The notes under the pieces: generated by a model | Database searches by the model: none | What the model was told of the DNA's origin: nothing | Seen by the model: the letters and a program-made list of their open reading frames with translations, nothing else | Made by a program: the position numbers and the translations under genes | Origin: Micromonospora pallida | Lineage (GTDB): Bacteria > Actinomycetota > Actinomycetes > Mycobacteriales > Micromonosporaceae | Length of the DNA stretch: 64,000 bases | Direction: 5' to 3' | Assembly (NCBI RefSeq): GCF_900090325.1 | Contig: NZ_FMHW01000002.1 | Coordinates: forward strand, 5,209,001-5,273,000 | Part shown: positions 45,358 through 54,098 of the stretch, one piece after another | How the letters are laid out: each line of letters starts with the position of its first letter | Position numbering within the stretch: position 1 is the stretch's first letter

Positions 45358-45896
45358 GCCGGCTCCGACCGCACGACCGCGTCGGGCTGGCCCGGCCGCT
45401 GGTCCGCCTCGGCGCTGCCCGTACCACCGGTCCCGGCCGGGGCACCGGCACCCGTACCGTCGGCGATGTCGGCCTCGGCCGCTGGTTCTCCCTCGATGTT
45501 CGCGGAGGCTCTTGGGTCGGCGGCGGCCGGTGCGACGGTGACGGCGGCCAGCCGGGTGTCCCGCAGCTGGTCGGCCTCGGCGGTACGTCCCTTCCGCAAG
45601 GCGTCGACCTCCGCTTCCAGCACCCCGATCAGTTCGGACTTGTACCCGATGTCGTAGGCCGCCCGGCGCAGCGCCTGGTCGACCTGGTCCATCCGGTACC
45701 CCCGCAGCCCGGTGTCGAAACGAACCGCGCCGATGTCCGACTCGGCGAGCGGACGGCCGCCGGGCAGTGGCACCGCCCGACCGTCCGGTTCCGCCGGGAC
45801 CAGACCCGGATCGCGGCCGGTGACCAGGACCGTCACGCCGAACACCACCGCCGCGGCGGTCAACGCCACGACCAGCAGGAGCAGAAGCTGACCCAT
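45354..45896 (-). CDS. DivIVA-domain membrane protein
   Basis: A 180-residue protein with an N-terminal membrane helix (LLLLLVVALTAAAVVFGVTVLV) followed by a short DivIVA-like motif FDTGLRGYRMDQVDQALRRAAYDIGYKSE and a brief coiled coil. The rest is an Ala/Gly/Pro-rich disordered tail. In Actinobacteria such proteins are found near folP2-type genes and are thought to relate to cell-envelope growth; the precise role is unknown. ATG 45896 lies in a divergent region shared with the dihydropteroate-synthase-like gene. Confidence 0.82.
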   Translation of the reverse strand: MGQLLLLLVVALTAAAVVFGVTVLVTGRDPGLVPAEPDGRAVPLPGGRPLAESDIGAVRFDTGLRGYRMDQVDQALRRAAYDIGYKSELIGVLEAEVDALRKGRTAEADQLRDTRLAAVTVAPAAADPRASANIEGEPAAEADIADGTGAGAPAGTGGTGSAEADQRPGQPDAVVRSEPA

Positions 45897-46038
45897 GCAC
45901 AGATCGTGGCATGACGATCGCCGTCGAGCGACCCCGGACCACATCGTGCCGCCGCCTCGCGCCGGTCAGTGGACCGGGGCGCGGGGCGACCGACTAGCGT
46001 CGGGACGGTCGGTGACGGGCGGGACTCGGGAGGCGGAC

Positions 46039-46908
46039 ATGGCCGGCACGCTGCGACTCGGTGCGCGTACGTTCGCCCCGGGCGAGTTGGTGGTGATGGC
46101 GATCGTCAACCGCACCCCGGACTCGTTCTTCGACCGGGGGGCCACCTACGCCGCCGACAGCGCGCTGCGGGCCGTCGAGCGGGCGGTAACCGAGGGCGCC
46201 AAGATCATCGACATCGGCGGGGTGAAGGCCGGACCCGGCGACGAGGTGGACGTCGCCGAGGAGATTCGCCGTACGGTCGACACCATCGCCGCCGTCCGGG
46301 CCGCCTTCCCCGAGGTGGTCATCTCGATCGACACCTGGCGGGCCGAGGTGGCGGTGGAGGCGGTGGCCGCCGGGGCGGACCTGCTCAACGACACCTGGTC
46401 CGGCGCGGACCCGGCGCTGGCCCGGGTCGCCGCCGAGACCGGCGCGGGACTGGTCTGCTCGCACGCGGGTGGGCTGGCGCCGCGTACCCGGCCGCACCGG
46501 GCCGCCTTCGACGACGTGGTGGCGGACGTGCTGACCACGGTGACCGGGCTCGCCGACCGCGCGGTCGCGCTCGGGGTACGCCCCGACGGCATCCTCATCG
46601 ACCCGGCGCACGACTTCGGCAAGAACACCCGACACTCGCTGGAGATCACCCGTCGGCTCGGCGAACTGGCCGGTACCGGGTGGCCGCTGCTGGTGGCCCT
46701 GTCGAACAAGGACTTCATCGGGGAGACCCTCGACCTGCCGGTGACCGAGCGGCTGGAGGGGACCCTCGCCGCCACCGCCGTGTCGGCCTGGCTGGGCGCG
46801 CGGGTGTTCCGGGCGCACCAGGTCCGGCAGACCCGCCGGGTGCTGGACATGGTGGCCTCGATCCGGGGCGACCGCCCACCCGTCCTGACCCGGCGCGGCC
46901 TGGCCTGA
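46039..46908 (+). CDS. folP2: Dihydropteroate synthase paralogue (FolP2-like)
   Basis: A 289-residue TIM-barrel protein of the dihydropteroate synthase family. The N-terminal MAIVNRTPDSFFDRG corresponds to the DHPS loop 1, and DTWRAEVA, NDTWSG and DPAHDFGKNTRHS are conserved. Loop 2, usually GGESTRPG, is GGVKAGPG here, losing residues used for catalysis. This matches the FolP2 group, which in mycobacteria is reported not to act as a DHPS. The true function is unknown. ATG 46039 has GGGAGG 5 nt upstream. Confidence 0.87.
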   Translation: MAGTLRLGARTFAPGELVVMAIVNRTPDSFFDRGATYAADSALRAVERAVTEGAKIIDIGGVKAGPGDEVDVAEEIRRTVDTIAAVRAAFPEVVISIDTWRAEVAVEAVAAGADLLNDTWSGADPALARVAAETGAGLVCSHAGGLAPRTRPHRAAFDDVVADVLTTVTGLADRAVALGVRPDGILIDPAHDFGKNTRHSLEITRRLGELAGTGWPLLVALSNKDFIGETLDLPVTERLEGTLAATAVSAWLGARVFRAHQVRQTRRVLDMVASIRGDRPPVLTRRGLA

Positions 46909-46991
46909 TCGAATCCGCTCCGACTCCGCTTCGGCAGTGCGCCGTCCTGCGCTGCCCCGGCCAGCCGGCCCGGTCGACTTCAGCGCGGGGC

Positions 46992-47369
46992 TCAGGTCCA
47001 GCGCAGGATGTTCCGCCGCCAGGCGTAGAGGACACCGAGCGCGAGCACGGCCACGAAGATGCCCATCTCGGCCACAGTGACAAGCCCGAACCCGGGTCGG
47101 TCGAAGACCACCGCCCAGGGGAAGAGGAAGACCGCCTCGACGGCGAACAGGACGTACAGGTACGCGTAGACGTAGTACCTGATCTGCATCTGCGCCCAGT
47201 CGCCGCCCACCGGGTCGAGGCCGCACTCATAGCTGGCGCGCTTGCCCGGCGGATCAGCCGGACGGGCAGGACGTAACACCCGGTTGGCCGTGAACGCCAT
47301 CACGAAGAAGAGGACGCTCGCGCCCAGCAACAGCCCGAGTGTCGCGTACGAGCCGAGGTAGCCGTCCAT
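46992..47369 (-). CDS. nuoA: NADH-quinone oxidoreductase subunit A (orphan)
   Basis: A 125-residue NuoA with three membrane helices. KRASYECGLDPVGGDWAQMQIRYYVYAYLYVLFAVEAVFLFPWA is the hallmark region. No other nuo gene is adjacent; the neighbours are folP2 on one side and a surface-protein gene on the other, with korAB about 2 kb away. Streptomyces carries a partial second nuo set near korAB, so this may be a remnant of or link to that arrangement. The start at ATG 47369 nearly abuts the divergent gene. Confidence 0.9.
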   Translation of the reverse strand: MDGYLGSYATLGLLLGASVLFFVMAFTANRVLRPARPADPPGKRASYECGLDPVGGDWAQMQIRYYVYAYLYVLFAVEAVFLFPWAVVFDRPGFGLVTVAEMGIFVAVLALGVLYAWRRNILRWT

Positions 47370-47400
47370 GGTCCGAGAGCCTACCGGCCGCCCACCCGTT

Positions 47401-48843
47401 GTGACCGGAGGAGAGTTGACGCCCATCGACCCGCCACGCCCTGGTGGACGTTTCCGCGACCGTTGGGTCGTACCCCTGCTGTCGGTCTCGCTGGCCATAG
47501 CCGTGGCGGCGTTGCTCCCTGGGCTGGCCGCGGCGGCAGTGTCCCCCGGGCTGGCCGCCGCCGCGCCGATGGCGGCCGGGCAGGCGTACGGGCCGGTCAC
47601 CGAGCCGGCGGAGAACGGCGACCCGGAGGCGTCGACGGACCCGCCCGACCCGACCGAGCCGGCGCCCAGCACCCCACCGCCGACCGGGGAACCGCCGGGC
47701 GAGACACCACCACCGACCACCGGCGCCCCCGATCCACTCCCCACGGCGACCACGGCGGGCCCGCTGCCCACCGTCACCCGGACCTCGACGCCACGGCCGC
47801 CGCTGCCGACCCACGCTCCGCCGTCGACGTCCGCCCCGGGCCAGCCGGCGCCCGCCCGGCTCGGCGTCCGGGTCACCACCGGGGACGTCCGCCTGACTGC
47901 CAGGTACTGGAACGCGGCGCACACCACGGCCACCCTCCGGGTCACCGTGACCAACACCGGCGGGGTGACCGGGCGGCTCAGCCTGGCGTACACCCTGCCG
48001 ACGGGGGTCACCGACGCCGGTACGCCGGGGTGCGCGCCGGCCGGCGACCGCGGCTACCGGTGCGGCGCGTGGACGGTTGCACCAGGCGCCCGGTTCAGCA
48101 GCCTGGTCCGGGTTCGGGTCAGCGGGGACGCCTGGCGGCGGATCCCCCTCGGCGGCACCGTGACGGTCACCGGAACCGCCCCGGGTCAGACCGCTCCGGT
48201 ACGCGACGACGAGGGCTTCGCGGTCCTCTTCCCGCCCGGCCCGCCGGTGCCCGGTATCGATCTGGCGGCCGACGAGGTGGCCTTCGACGTCGGCGGTGGG
48301 CCGAGCACGCTGGAGGTCCGGCTCGGCAACACGGGCCGGGCCGACGCCGCCGGCATGGTCGAGGTGGTCCTGCCCGACGGGGTGAGCGTGTCCGACCCGC
48401 CGGACGGCTGCACGACCCTGCCCACCGGGCGTACCCGGTGCGCGGCGGGAACGGTGCCGGCGGGCCGGACGGCTGTGCTGCGGCTGCCGGTCGCCGCGAC
48501 GCCCGGGGCGCAGCGGCTGGCCCCGCTCTCCGGTGGCGTGGTCGGCCAGCTCGACCCGCGCAACGGCCCGAACCGGCGGGTGCAGATGAGCTTCCGGATC
48601 ACCGCCGCCGCCTCGGTCGCCGGGGTGGACCAGTCGACCGGCTCAGCGGACGTGCTCACCGGTTCGACCAGAAGCTCGGGCCCGGATGGCGGATGGAGTT
48701 CGGCGCAGCGGACCGCGATCATCCTCATCGGCGCCTCCGGTTTCCTGGTGGTGCTGGCGCTGACCCTGGCGACCACGTCGCTGCGGCGCCGGCTGGCTGG
48801 GCCATCGGCCGGATCAGCGAGCACCGGCGGTGAGACTAAGTGA
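47401..48843 (+). CDS. Cell-surface protein with Pro/Thr-rich stalk and C-terminal anchor
   Basis: About 480 residues. An N-terminal signal (WVVPLLSVSLAIAVAALLPGLAAAA) is followed by a Pro/Thr-rich linker (about 60-150), then two DUF11/CARDB-like beta domains (LRVTVTNTGGVTGRLSLAYTLP and LEVRLGNTGRADAAGMVEVVLP), each with paired Cys. A C-terminal membrane helix (TAIILIGASGFLVVLALTLA) ends with basic RRRL. It is probably a surface-anchored protein of unknown role. The start is ambiguous: GTG 47401, ATG 47368, or TTG 47416 behind GGAGGAG. Confidence 0.78.
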   Translation: MTGGELTPIDPPRPGGRFRDRWVVPLLSVSLAIAVAALLPGLAAAAVSPGLAAAAPMAAGQAYGPVTEPAENGDPEASTDPPDPTEPAPSTPPPTGEPPGETPPPTTGAPDPLPTATTAGPLPTVTRTSTPRPPLPTHAPPSTSAPGQPAPARLGVRVTTGDVRLTARYWNAAHTTATLRVTVTNTGGVTGRLSLAYTLPTGVTDAGTPGCAPAGDRGYRCGAWTVAPGARFSSLVRVRVSGDAWRRIPLGGTVTVTGTAPGQTAPVRDDEGFAVLFPPGPPVPGIDLAADEVAFDVGGGPSTLEVRLGNTGRADAAGMVEVVLPDGVSVSDPPDGCTTLPTGRTRCAAGTVPAGRTAVLRLPVAATPGAQRLAPLSGGVVGQLDPRNGPNRRVQMSFRITAAASVAGVDQSTGSADVLTGSTRSSGPDGGWSSAQRTAIILIGASGFLVVLALTLATTSLRRRLAGPSAGSASTGGETK

Positions 48844-49067
48844 TGTCGGTCGATATACTGCCGGCAGCCCCGATCGGTGATTTCGATTACGGCTGTAGCC
48901 CCAAAACGCCACAAAACCGTACAGTTTATGGGGTGCGGCGGTCCCATTCGGCGGACCTGCGGCCCGACGGCGCCCCCTGCCCGACGTAGGCTCCTAGATG
49001 TTGATGCGGAGCGGGTCCGGTCGGTCACCCGAAGGGCCCGCCACAGCAGTGCGTCCAAGGAGGTCAG
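48844..49067. promoter_or_regulatory. Upstream region of korAB
   Basis: An AT-richer gap of about 220 bp between the surface-protein and korA genes. TAGGCT at 48987-48992 is a good actinobacterial -10 box for the korA leader. No protein-like frame is seen before the leader ORF at 49068. Confidence 0.4.
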
Positions 49068-49145
49068 GTGACCGGGCAAGGCGAGGTCAGCATCAGGTTC
49101 GGCCGCCCCGGCGACCGGGCCACGCGAAGCGAGGTGCAGGCGTGA
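49068..49145 (+). CDS. Putative 25-residue leader peptide of korA
   Basis: A short frame VTGQGEVSIRFGRPGDRATR... of 25 residues has a near-perfect AAGGAGGT (49057-49064) 3-4 nt before its GTG. It ends at TGA 49143-49145, overlapping the korA GTG as GTGA. The tight coupling to korA and the strong ribosome site suggest a translated leader. The alternative is that the AAGGAGGT is coincidental and korA is initiated from its own weaker GAGGTG. Confidence 0.45.
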   Translation: MTGQGEVSIRFGRPGDRATRSEVQA

Positions 49146-50986
49146 CCAAGCAACTCCGTCAGCTCGACCGAGTGGTCATCCGGTTCGCCGGTGACTCCGG
49201 CGACGGCATGCAACTCACCGGCGACCGGTTCACCTCGGAGACGGCGCAGCTCGGCAACGACATCTCCACGTTGCCGAACTTCCCCGCCGAGATCCGGGCC
49301 CCCGCAGGCACCCTGCCCGGGGTGTCCAGCTTCCAGGTGCACTTCGCCGACTACGACATCCTCACCCCGGGCGACGCGCCGAACGTCCTGGTCGCGATGA
49401 ACCCCGCCGCGCTCAAGGCCAACCTGCACGACCTGCCGCGAGGCGCGGACATCATCGTCAACACCGACGAGTTCACCAAGCGCAACCTGGCCAAGGTCGG
49501 CTACCAGGCCAACCCGCTGGACGACGACACGCTCGCCGGCTGGGTGGTGCACCCGGTGGCGCTGACCTCGATGACGGTCGGCGCGCTCGCCGAGCACGCC
49601 GTCTCGAAGAAGGACGCCGAGCGGGCCAAGAACATGTTCGCCCTCGGCCTGCTCTCCTGGATGTACTCCCGGCCGTACGAGTCCACGCTGCGGTTCCTGG
49701 AGCGCAAGTTCGCCAAGCGTCCCGAACTGGTCGCCGCGAACATCGCCGCCTTCAAGGCCGGCTGGAACTTCGGCGAGACCACCGACTCCTTCTCGGTGCG
49801 GTACGAGGTCAAGCCGGCCAAGATGCAGCCGGGCACCTACCGCAACATCACCGGCAACGCGGCGCTGTCGCTGGGGCTGGTCGCCGCCGGGGTCCGCTCC
49901 GGGCTGCCGGTCTTCCTCGGGGCGTACCCGATCACCCCGGCCTCGGACATCCTGCACGAGCTGAGCAAGCACAAGCGCTTCGGCGTGACCACCATGCAGG
50001 CCGAGGACGAGATCGCGGCGGTGGGCGCGGCGCTCGGCGCGTCGTACGGCGGGGCGCTCGGCATCACCACCACCAGCGGCCCGGGGGTGGCGCTGAAGAG
50101 CGAGACGATCTCCCTGGCGGTGGCGCTGGAGCTTCCCCTGGTCATCGTCGACGTGCAGCGGGCCGGCCCGTCCACCGGCATGCCCACCAAGACCGAACAG
50201 GCCGACCTGAACATGGCCCTGTACGGCCGGCACGGCGAGGCCCCGGTCGCGGTGATCGCCCCGAAGTCACCGTCGGACTGCTTCCACGCGGCCATCGAGG
50301 CGGCCCGGATCGCGCTGACCTACCGCACCCCGGTCCTGCTGCTCTCCGACAACTACGTCGCCAACGGGTCCGAGCCGTGGCTGCTGCCGGACGTGGAGAC
50401 CCTGCCCGACCTGCGGGTCGAGTTCGCCACCGAGCCCAACGGCGAGGACGGCAGCTTCCTGCCGTACCTGCGTGACCCGGAGACGCTGGCCCGGCCGTGG
50501 GCCATCCCGGGCACCCCGGGGCTGGAGCACCGCATCGGCGGTCTGGAGAAGGCCGACAAGACCGGCGACATCTCCTACGACCCGACCAACCACGACTTCA
50601 TGGTCCGTACCCGGGCCGCCCGGATCGAGACCATCCCGGTGCCGGACGTCGAGGTGGAGGACCCGGACGGCGACGCCCGGGTGCTGGTCCTCGGCTGGGG
50701 CTCGACGTACGGGCCGATCGGCGCGGCCTGCCGGGGGCTGCGGCAGCGTGGGCTCTCCATCGCCCAGGCGCACCTGCGGCACCTGGCCCCGATGCCGGCC
50801 AACCTCGGCACGGTGCTGCGCTCCTACGACCGCGTGGTCATCCCCGAGATGAACCTCGGCCAGCTCGCCCAGGTGATCCGGGGCCGCTACCTGGTCGACG
50901 CGATCGCGTACAACCAGGTCCGGGGCCTGCCGTTCACCGCTGCGGAGCTGGAGACGATGCTGGAAGAGGTCCTGAAGAATGTCTGA
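49142..50986 (+). CDS. korA: 2-oxoacid:ferredoxin oxidoreductase subunit alpha (KorA)
   Basis: A 614-residue fusion of gamma and alpha domains. The gamma part, residues about 1-190, begins VVIRFAGDSGDGMQLTGDRF. The alpha domain starts near residue 240 with YPITPASDILHELSKHK and TTTSGPGVALKSE. With KorB it decarboxylates 2-oxoglutarate (or another 2-oxoacid) with CoA and ferredoxin. This size and order match the actinobacterial and mycobacterial KorA, which gives an alternative to 2-oxoglutarate dehydrogenase. GTG 49142 overlaps the leader ORF stop; korB overlaps its end by 8 nt. Confidence 0.93.
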   Translation: MTKQLRQLDRVVIRFAGDSGDGMQLTGDRFTSETAQLGNDISTLPNFPAEIRAPAGTLPGVSSFQVHFADYDILTPGDAPNVLVAMNPAALKANLHDLPRGADIIVNTDEFTKRNLAKVGYQANPLDDDTLAGWVVHPVALTSMTVGALAEHAVSKKDAERAKNMFALGLLSWMYSRPYESTLRFLERKFAKRPELVAANIAAFKAGWNFGETTDSFSVRYEVKPAKMQPGTYRNITGNAALSLGLVAAGVRSGLPVFLGAYPITPASDILHELSKHKRFGVTTMQAEDEIAAVGAALGASYGGALGITTTSGPGVALKSETISLAVALELPLVIVDVQRAGPSTGMPTKTEQADLNMALYGRHGEAPVAVIAPKSPSDCFHAAIEAARIALTYRTPVLLLSDNYVANGSEPWLLPDVETLPDLRVEFATEPNGEDGSFLPYLRDPETLARPWAIPGTPGLEHRIGGLEKADKTGDISYDPTNHDFMVRTRAARIETIPVPDVEVEDPDGDARVLVLGWGSTYGPIGAACRGLRQRGLSIAQAHLRHLAPMPANLGTVLRSYDRVVIPEMNLGQLAQVIRGRYLVDAIAYNQVRGLPFTAAELETMLEEVLKNV

Positions 50987-52013
50987 GCCCGTCGCCCTGA
51001 AGCTCACCGCCAAGGACTTCAAGTCCGACCAGGAGGTGCGCTGGTGCCCCGGCTGCGGTGACTACGCGATCCTCGCCGCGGTGCAGCAGTTCATGCCCGA
51101 GCTGAAGATCCCGCGCGAGAACATCGTCTTCGTCTCCGGCATCGGCTGTTCCTCGCGCTTCCCGTACTACATGAACACCTACGGGATGCACTCGATCCAC
51201 GGCCGGGCCCCGGCGATCGCCACCGGGCTGTCGGTGAGCCGACCGGACCTGTCGGTCTGGGTGGTCACCGGCGACGGCGACGCCCTCTCCATCGGCGGCA
51301 ACCACCTCATCCACGCGCTGCGCCGCAACGTCAACCTCAAGATCCTGCTCTTCAACAACAAGATCTACGGGCTGACCAAGGGGCAGTACTCGCCCACCTC
51401 CGAGGTCGGCAAGGTCACCAAGTCGACCCCGACCGGCTCGGCGGACGCGCCGTTCAACCCGGTCTCGCTGGCCCTCGGCGCGGAGGCGTCCTTCGTCGGC
51501 CGCACCATCGACTCCGACCGCAAGCACCTCCAGTCGGTGCTGCGCGCCGCCGCCGAGCACCAGGGCTCGGCGCTCGTGGAGATCTACCAGAACTGCAACA
51601 TCTTCAACGACGGCGCGTTCGACCAGCTCAAGGAGCCGGGCACCCGCGACGACTTCCTGATCCGGCTGGAGCACGGGCAGCCGATCACCTTCGGCGCGGA
51701 GGGCCGGTTCTGCGTGGTGCACCCGCCGGGCGGCTTCGGCCTCGAGGTACGGGAGACCGCCTCCACCCCGGCCGAGCAGATCGTCGTGCACGACGCGACG
51801 GTCGCCGACCCGGCGTACGCCTTCGCGCTGAGCCGGCTGCCCGGCGCCGACCTGAGCAACACCCCGATCGGGGTGTTCCGGTCGGTCGACCGCCCCACCT
51901 ACGACAGCGTGGTGCAGAGCCAGGTCGCCGAGGCAAAGGCCGCGGTGACCGAGACGCCGGAGCAGCAGCTCGCCGGCCTGCTGAGCAGCGGCGACACCTG
52001 GACCATCCTCTAG
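50979..52013 (+). CDS. korB: 2-oxoacid:ferredoxin oxidoreductase subunit beta (KorB)
   Basis: A 344-residue beta subunit that binds thiamine diphosphate and the [4Fe-4S] cluster. EVRWCPGCGDYAIL near residue 20 supplies Cys ligands, VSGIGCSSRFPYY another Cys, and VVTGDGDALSIGGNH near residue 90 is the ThDP motif. NNKIYGLTKGQYSPTS is also diagnostic. It forms the KorAB complex with the upstream gene and ends at a hairpin terminator. Confidence 0.94.
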   Translation: MSEPVALKLTAKDFKSDQEVRWCPGCGDYAILAAVQQFMPELKIPRENIVFVSGIGCSSRFPYYMNTYGMHSIHGRAPAIATGLSVSRPDLSVWVVTGDGDALSIGGNHLIHALRRNVNLKILLFNNKIYGLTKGQYSPTSEVGKVTKSTPTGSADAPFNPVSLALGAEASFVGRTIDSDRKHLQSVLRAAAEHQGSALVEIYQNCNIFNDGAFDQLKEPGTRDDFLIRLEHGQPITFGAEGRFCVVHPPGGFGLEVRETASTPAEQIVVHDATVADPAYAFALSRLPGADLSNTPIGVFRSVDRPTYDSVVQSQVAEAKAAVTETPEQQLAGLLSSGDTWTIL

Positions 52014-52032
52014 GCCAGGACGACACGCGAGG

Positions 52033-52062
52033 CAGGGGCGGTCCCGGACAGGGCCGCCCCTG
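52033..52062. terminator. Hairpin terminator after korB
   Basis: A 9-bp stem CAGGGGCGG/CCGCCCCTG (52033-52041 and 52054-52062) extended by three more pairs after one mismatch. It lies between korB and the convergent K+ channel gene. A TACCGGTCAGGG repeat follows at about 52068 and 52131. Confidence 0.7.
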
Positions 52063-52137
52063 TGCCGTACCGGTCAGGGAGTCGCCTACCGGTCGTGGGC
52101 TCCTATCGGTCAGCGGGCCGCCCTTTCGTCGTACCGG

Positions 52138-53151
52138 TCAGGGGGTGGTTGCCGCCTGCGGCCGGTCGTCCCGGACGTACACCAGCATGTCGCCGGTCTC
52201 GACCACGGCCCCGGCCTGGTCGGAAAGGGTGACCACCTTGCCCCGGCGGACCAGGGCGATGACCAGCGTGTCCAGCTCCCGGGGTGAGCGGCCGACCTCG
52301 GCCCGTTCCGCCGACCGCATCGCCAGCGCCATGCCCTGACCGGGGGTGAGCAGGTCCTCGACCACGTCGATCAACGGCGGCGCGGAGGTGGAGAGGCCGA
52401 GCAGCCGACCGGCGGTGGCGGAGGAGACGATCACGTGGTGCGCGCCGCTCTGCTTGAGCAGCGGCGCGTTCTCCGCCTCCCGGACGGCCGCGATGATCCG
52501 GACCTGCCCGGCGGTGAGCTGCCGGACGGTCAACGCCACCAGCACGGACGCGTCGTCGCTGTCGGTCGCGATGATCACCGCCTTGGCGGTACGGACGTGC
52601 GCCTCGTTGAGCACCGCCGACCGGGTGGCCGAGCCCTCGACGGTGACCAGCCCGGCCGAGGTGGCCTGCCGGATCGCCGCGCCGCTGCGCTCCACGACGA
52701 CGATCCGGGACTTGTCCATCCCGTTCTCCAACAGGGCGGAGATCGCGCTGCGCCCCTTGGTGCCGTAGCCGCAGATGATGACGTGATCCTTCACGGTTCT
52801 CCCCCACCGGCTCAGCCGACGGCCGGTCCGGTACTGCTCGGTCAGCACTTCCAGGGTGGTGCCGACCAGGATGATCAGGAAGAGCACCCGGGCCGGCGTG
52901 ACGAAGAGGACGTTGATCAGTCGGGCCGATTGAGAGGCCGGCGTGATGTCGCCGTACCCGGTGGTGGAGAGGGAGACCACCGCGTAGTAGAAGCAGTCGA
53001 GGAGGGTCAGGCCGTCCTCGTTGACGTCGCGGTAGCCCGCACGGTCCAGGTACACCACGCCAACCACGGTGCAGACCAGAGCGAGCGCGGCGGCCAGCCG
53101 CAGGCTCAACGCGCTGAGCGGCCCCCGCCGCTGCGCCGGAAAATGGATCAC
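52138..53151 (-). CDS. Two-TM potassium channel with RCK (TrkA) domains
   Basis: A 337-residue K+ channel. Two membrane helices ([14 protein letters not shown] and [15 protein letters not shown]) flank the pore helix and selectivity filter STTGYGD near residue 75. A TrkA-N Rossmann domain follows ([15 protein letters not shown] near residue 125), then a TrkA-C domain. These channels are gated by ligands such as Ca2+ or nucleotides on the RCK ring. GTG 53151 is preceded by GGGGGA; an upstream in-frame ATG (53208) would add an unlikely Gly-rich extension. Confidence 0.9.
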   Translation of the reverse strand: MIHFPAQRRGPLSALSLRLAAALALVCTVVGVVYLDRAGYRDVNEDGLTLLDCFYYAVVSLSTTGYGDITPASQSARLINVLFVTPARVLFLIILVGTTLEVLTEQYRTGRRLSRWGRTVKDHVIICGYGTKGRSAISALLENGMDKSRIVVVERSGAAIRQATSAGLVTVEGSATRSAVLNEAHVRTAKAVIIATDSDDASVLVALTVRQLTAGQVRIIAAVREAENAPLLKQSGAHHVIVSSATAGRLLGLSTSAPPLIDVVEDLLTPGQGMALAMRSAERAEVGRSPRELDTLVIALVRRGKVVTLSDQAGAVVETGDMLVYVRDDRPQAATTP

Positions 53152-53348
53152 CAGCGGTCCCCCGCCTCCGCTGCCACCTGCACGTGCACAACATAGCCGG
53201 TACGCCACAGGTCGGCCGGCCAGGTGACGACGTAACCCCTGGGACCCGTTGCCCCGCTCCGGACGCCGGCCCGGCGCGGGTCACCGGAACCAGCGGAAAC
53301 CGGCACAATGGGCAGAGTCGGAACCGCCACACCGCCGAGGAGGCCGGG

Positions 53349-53963
53349 ATGTCGTTGCTACGGCGAGTGATCGGCGGGGTCCTGCGCCGACTCCGCACCC
53401 GCCAGGGCCGCACCCTGCGTGAGGTCGCCGGGGCGGCCGGCGTCTCGGTGCCCTACCTCTCCGAGATCGAGCGAGGGCGCAAGGAAGCCTCGTCGGAGGT
53501 GCTCGCGGCGATCTGCCGCGCCCTCGGGATCCGCCTCTCCGACCTGCTCGAGGAGGCCCGCGACGAGCTGCGCCGGGTCGAGCCCCGCACCCCGGTCGCA
53601 CCGCCCCGGGTGCCGACGAGCCGGGTGCCGACGAGCCGGCGGGTCCTGCCGGCCAGCCTCCGTCCCACCCCGGCCGCGTCCCGCCCCGCCCCGGTCACCC
53701 GCCCCGTGCCGGGTGGACCCACCTCTCCGACGAACCGGGCACCGATCGCCCGCGCGACGGTCGGTCGTCGCGCAGGCGTGGCCGGCCGGCAGGTCGGCGT
53801 TGGCCGCCGTCGCGTGGGTGCTGGCGGCCGGCACCTGGTCGTCGGCGGCCGGCACGCGAGTGTGGGCGGCGCCGGCTCCTCCGTAGGGGTCGTCCGGATC
53901 GGGCAGGGCGCTCTCGGCGACCACCGCGTCCTGCTCGCCGTCGGTCCCGCACCGCGCTGCTGA
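53349..53963 (+). CDS. ClgR/PopR-like HTH transcriptional regulator
   Basis: A 204-residue protein. Residues 1-75 are an XRE-type helix-turn-helix ([39 protein letters not shown]) very like the ClgR/PopR activators of clp genes. The remainder (about 80-204) is a Pro/Arg then Gly/Val/Arg-rich low-complexity tail, longer than I expect for this family, so a frame disruption in the tail cannot be excluded. The next gene on the same strand is clpP, with inverted repeats between the two, supporting direct regulation. Confidence 0.82.
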   Translation: MSLLRRVIGGVLRRLRTRQGRTLREVAGAAGVSVPYLSEIERGRKEASSEVLAAICRALGIRLSDLLEEARDELRRVEPRTPVAPPRVPTSRVPTSRRVLPASLRPTPAASRPAPVTRPVPGGPTSPTNRAPIARATVGRRAGVAGRQVGVGRRRVGAGGRHLVVGGRHASVGGAGSSVGVVRIGQGALGDHRVLLAVGPAPRC

Positions 53964-53969
53964 CCGGGC

Positions 53970-54001
53970 TTCTGCCCTCAGCAGATATGCGGCTGGCAGA
54001 A
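53970..54001. promoter_or_regulatory. TCTGCC/GGCAGA half-sites, candidate PopR-type operator
   Basis: Half-site TTCTGCC (53970-53976) and inverted GGCAGAA (53995-54001) lie 18 nt apart, with another GCAGA (53981-53985) between. They resemble, from memory, the TGTCTGCC-N3-GGCAGACA repeats bound by Streptomyces PopR upstream of clpP3. Position is about 100 bp before clpP. Confidence 0.4.
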
Positions 54002-54098
54002 ACGCTCGGCTGACGAGCCGTGTCGCCCGCACGCTTGACGGGCCGGTCCACCGGGTGGCGGGCCGCCATCCGCCGGCAGGCGCGCAGGGAGGTCCACG

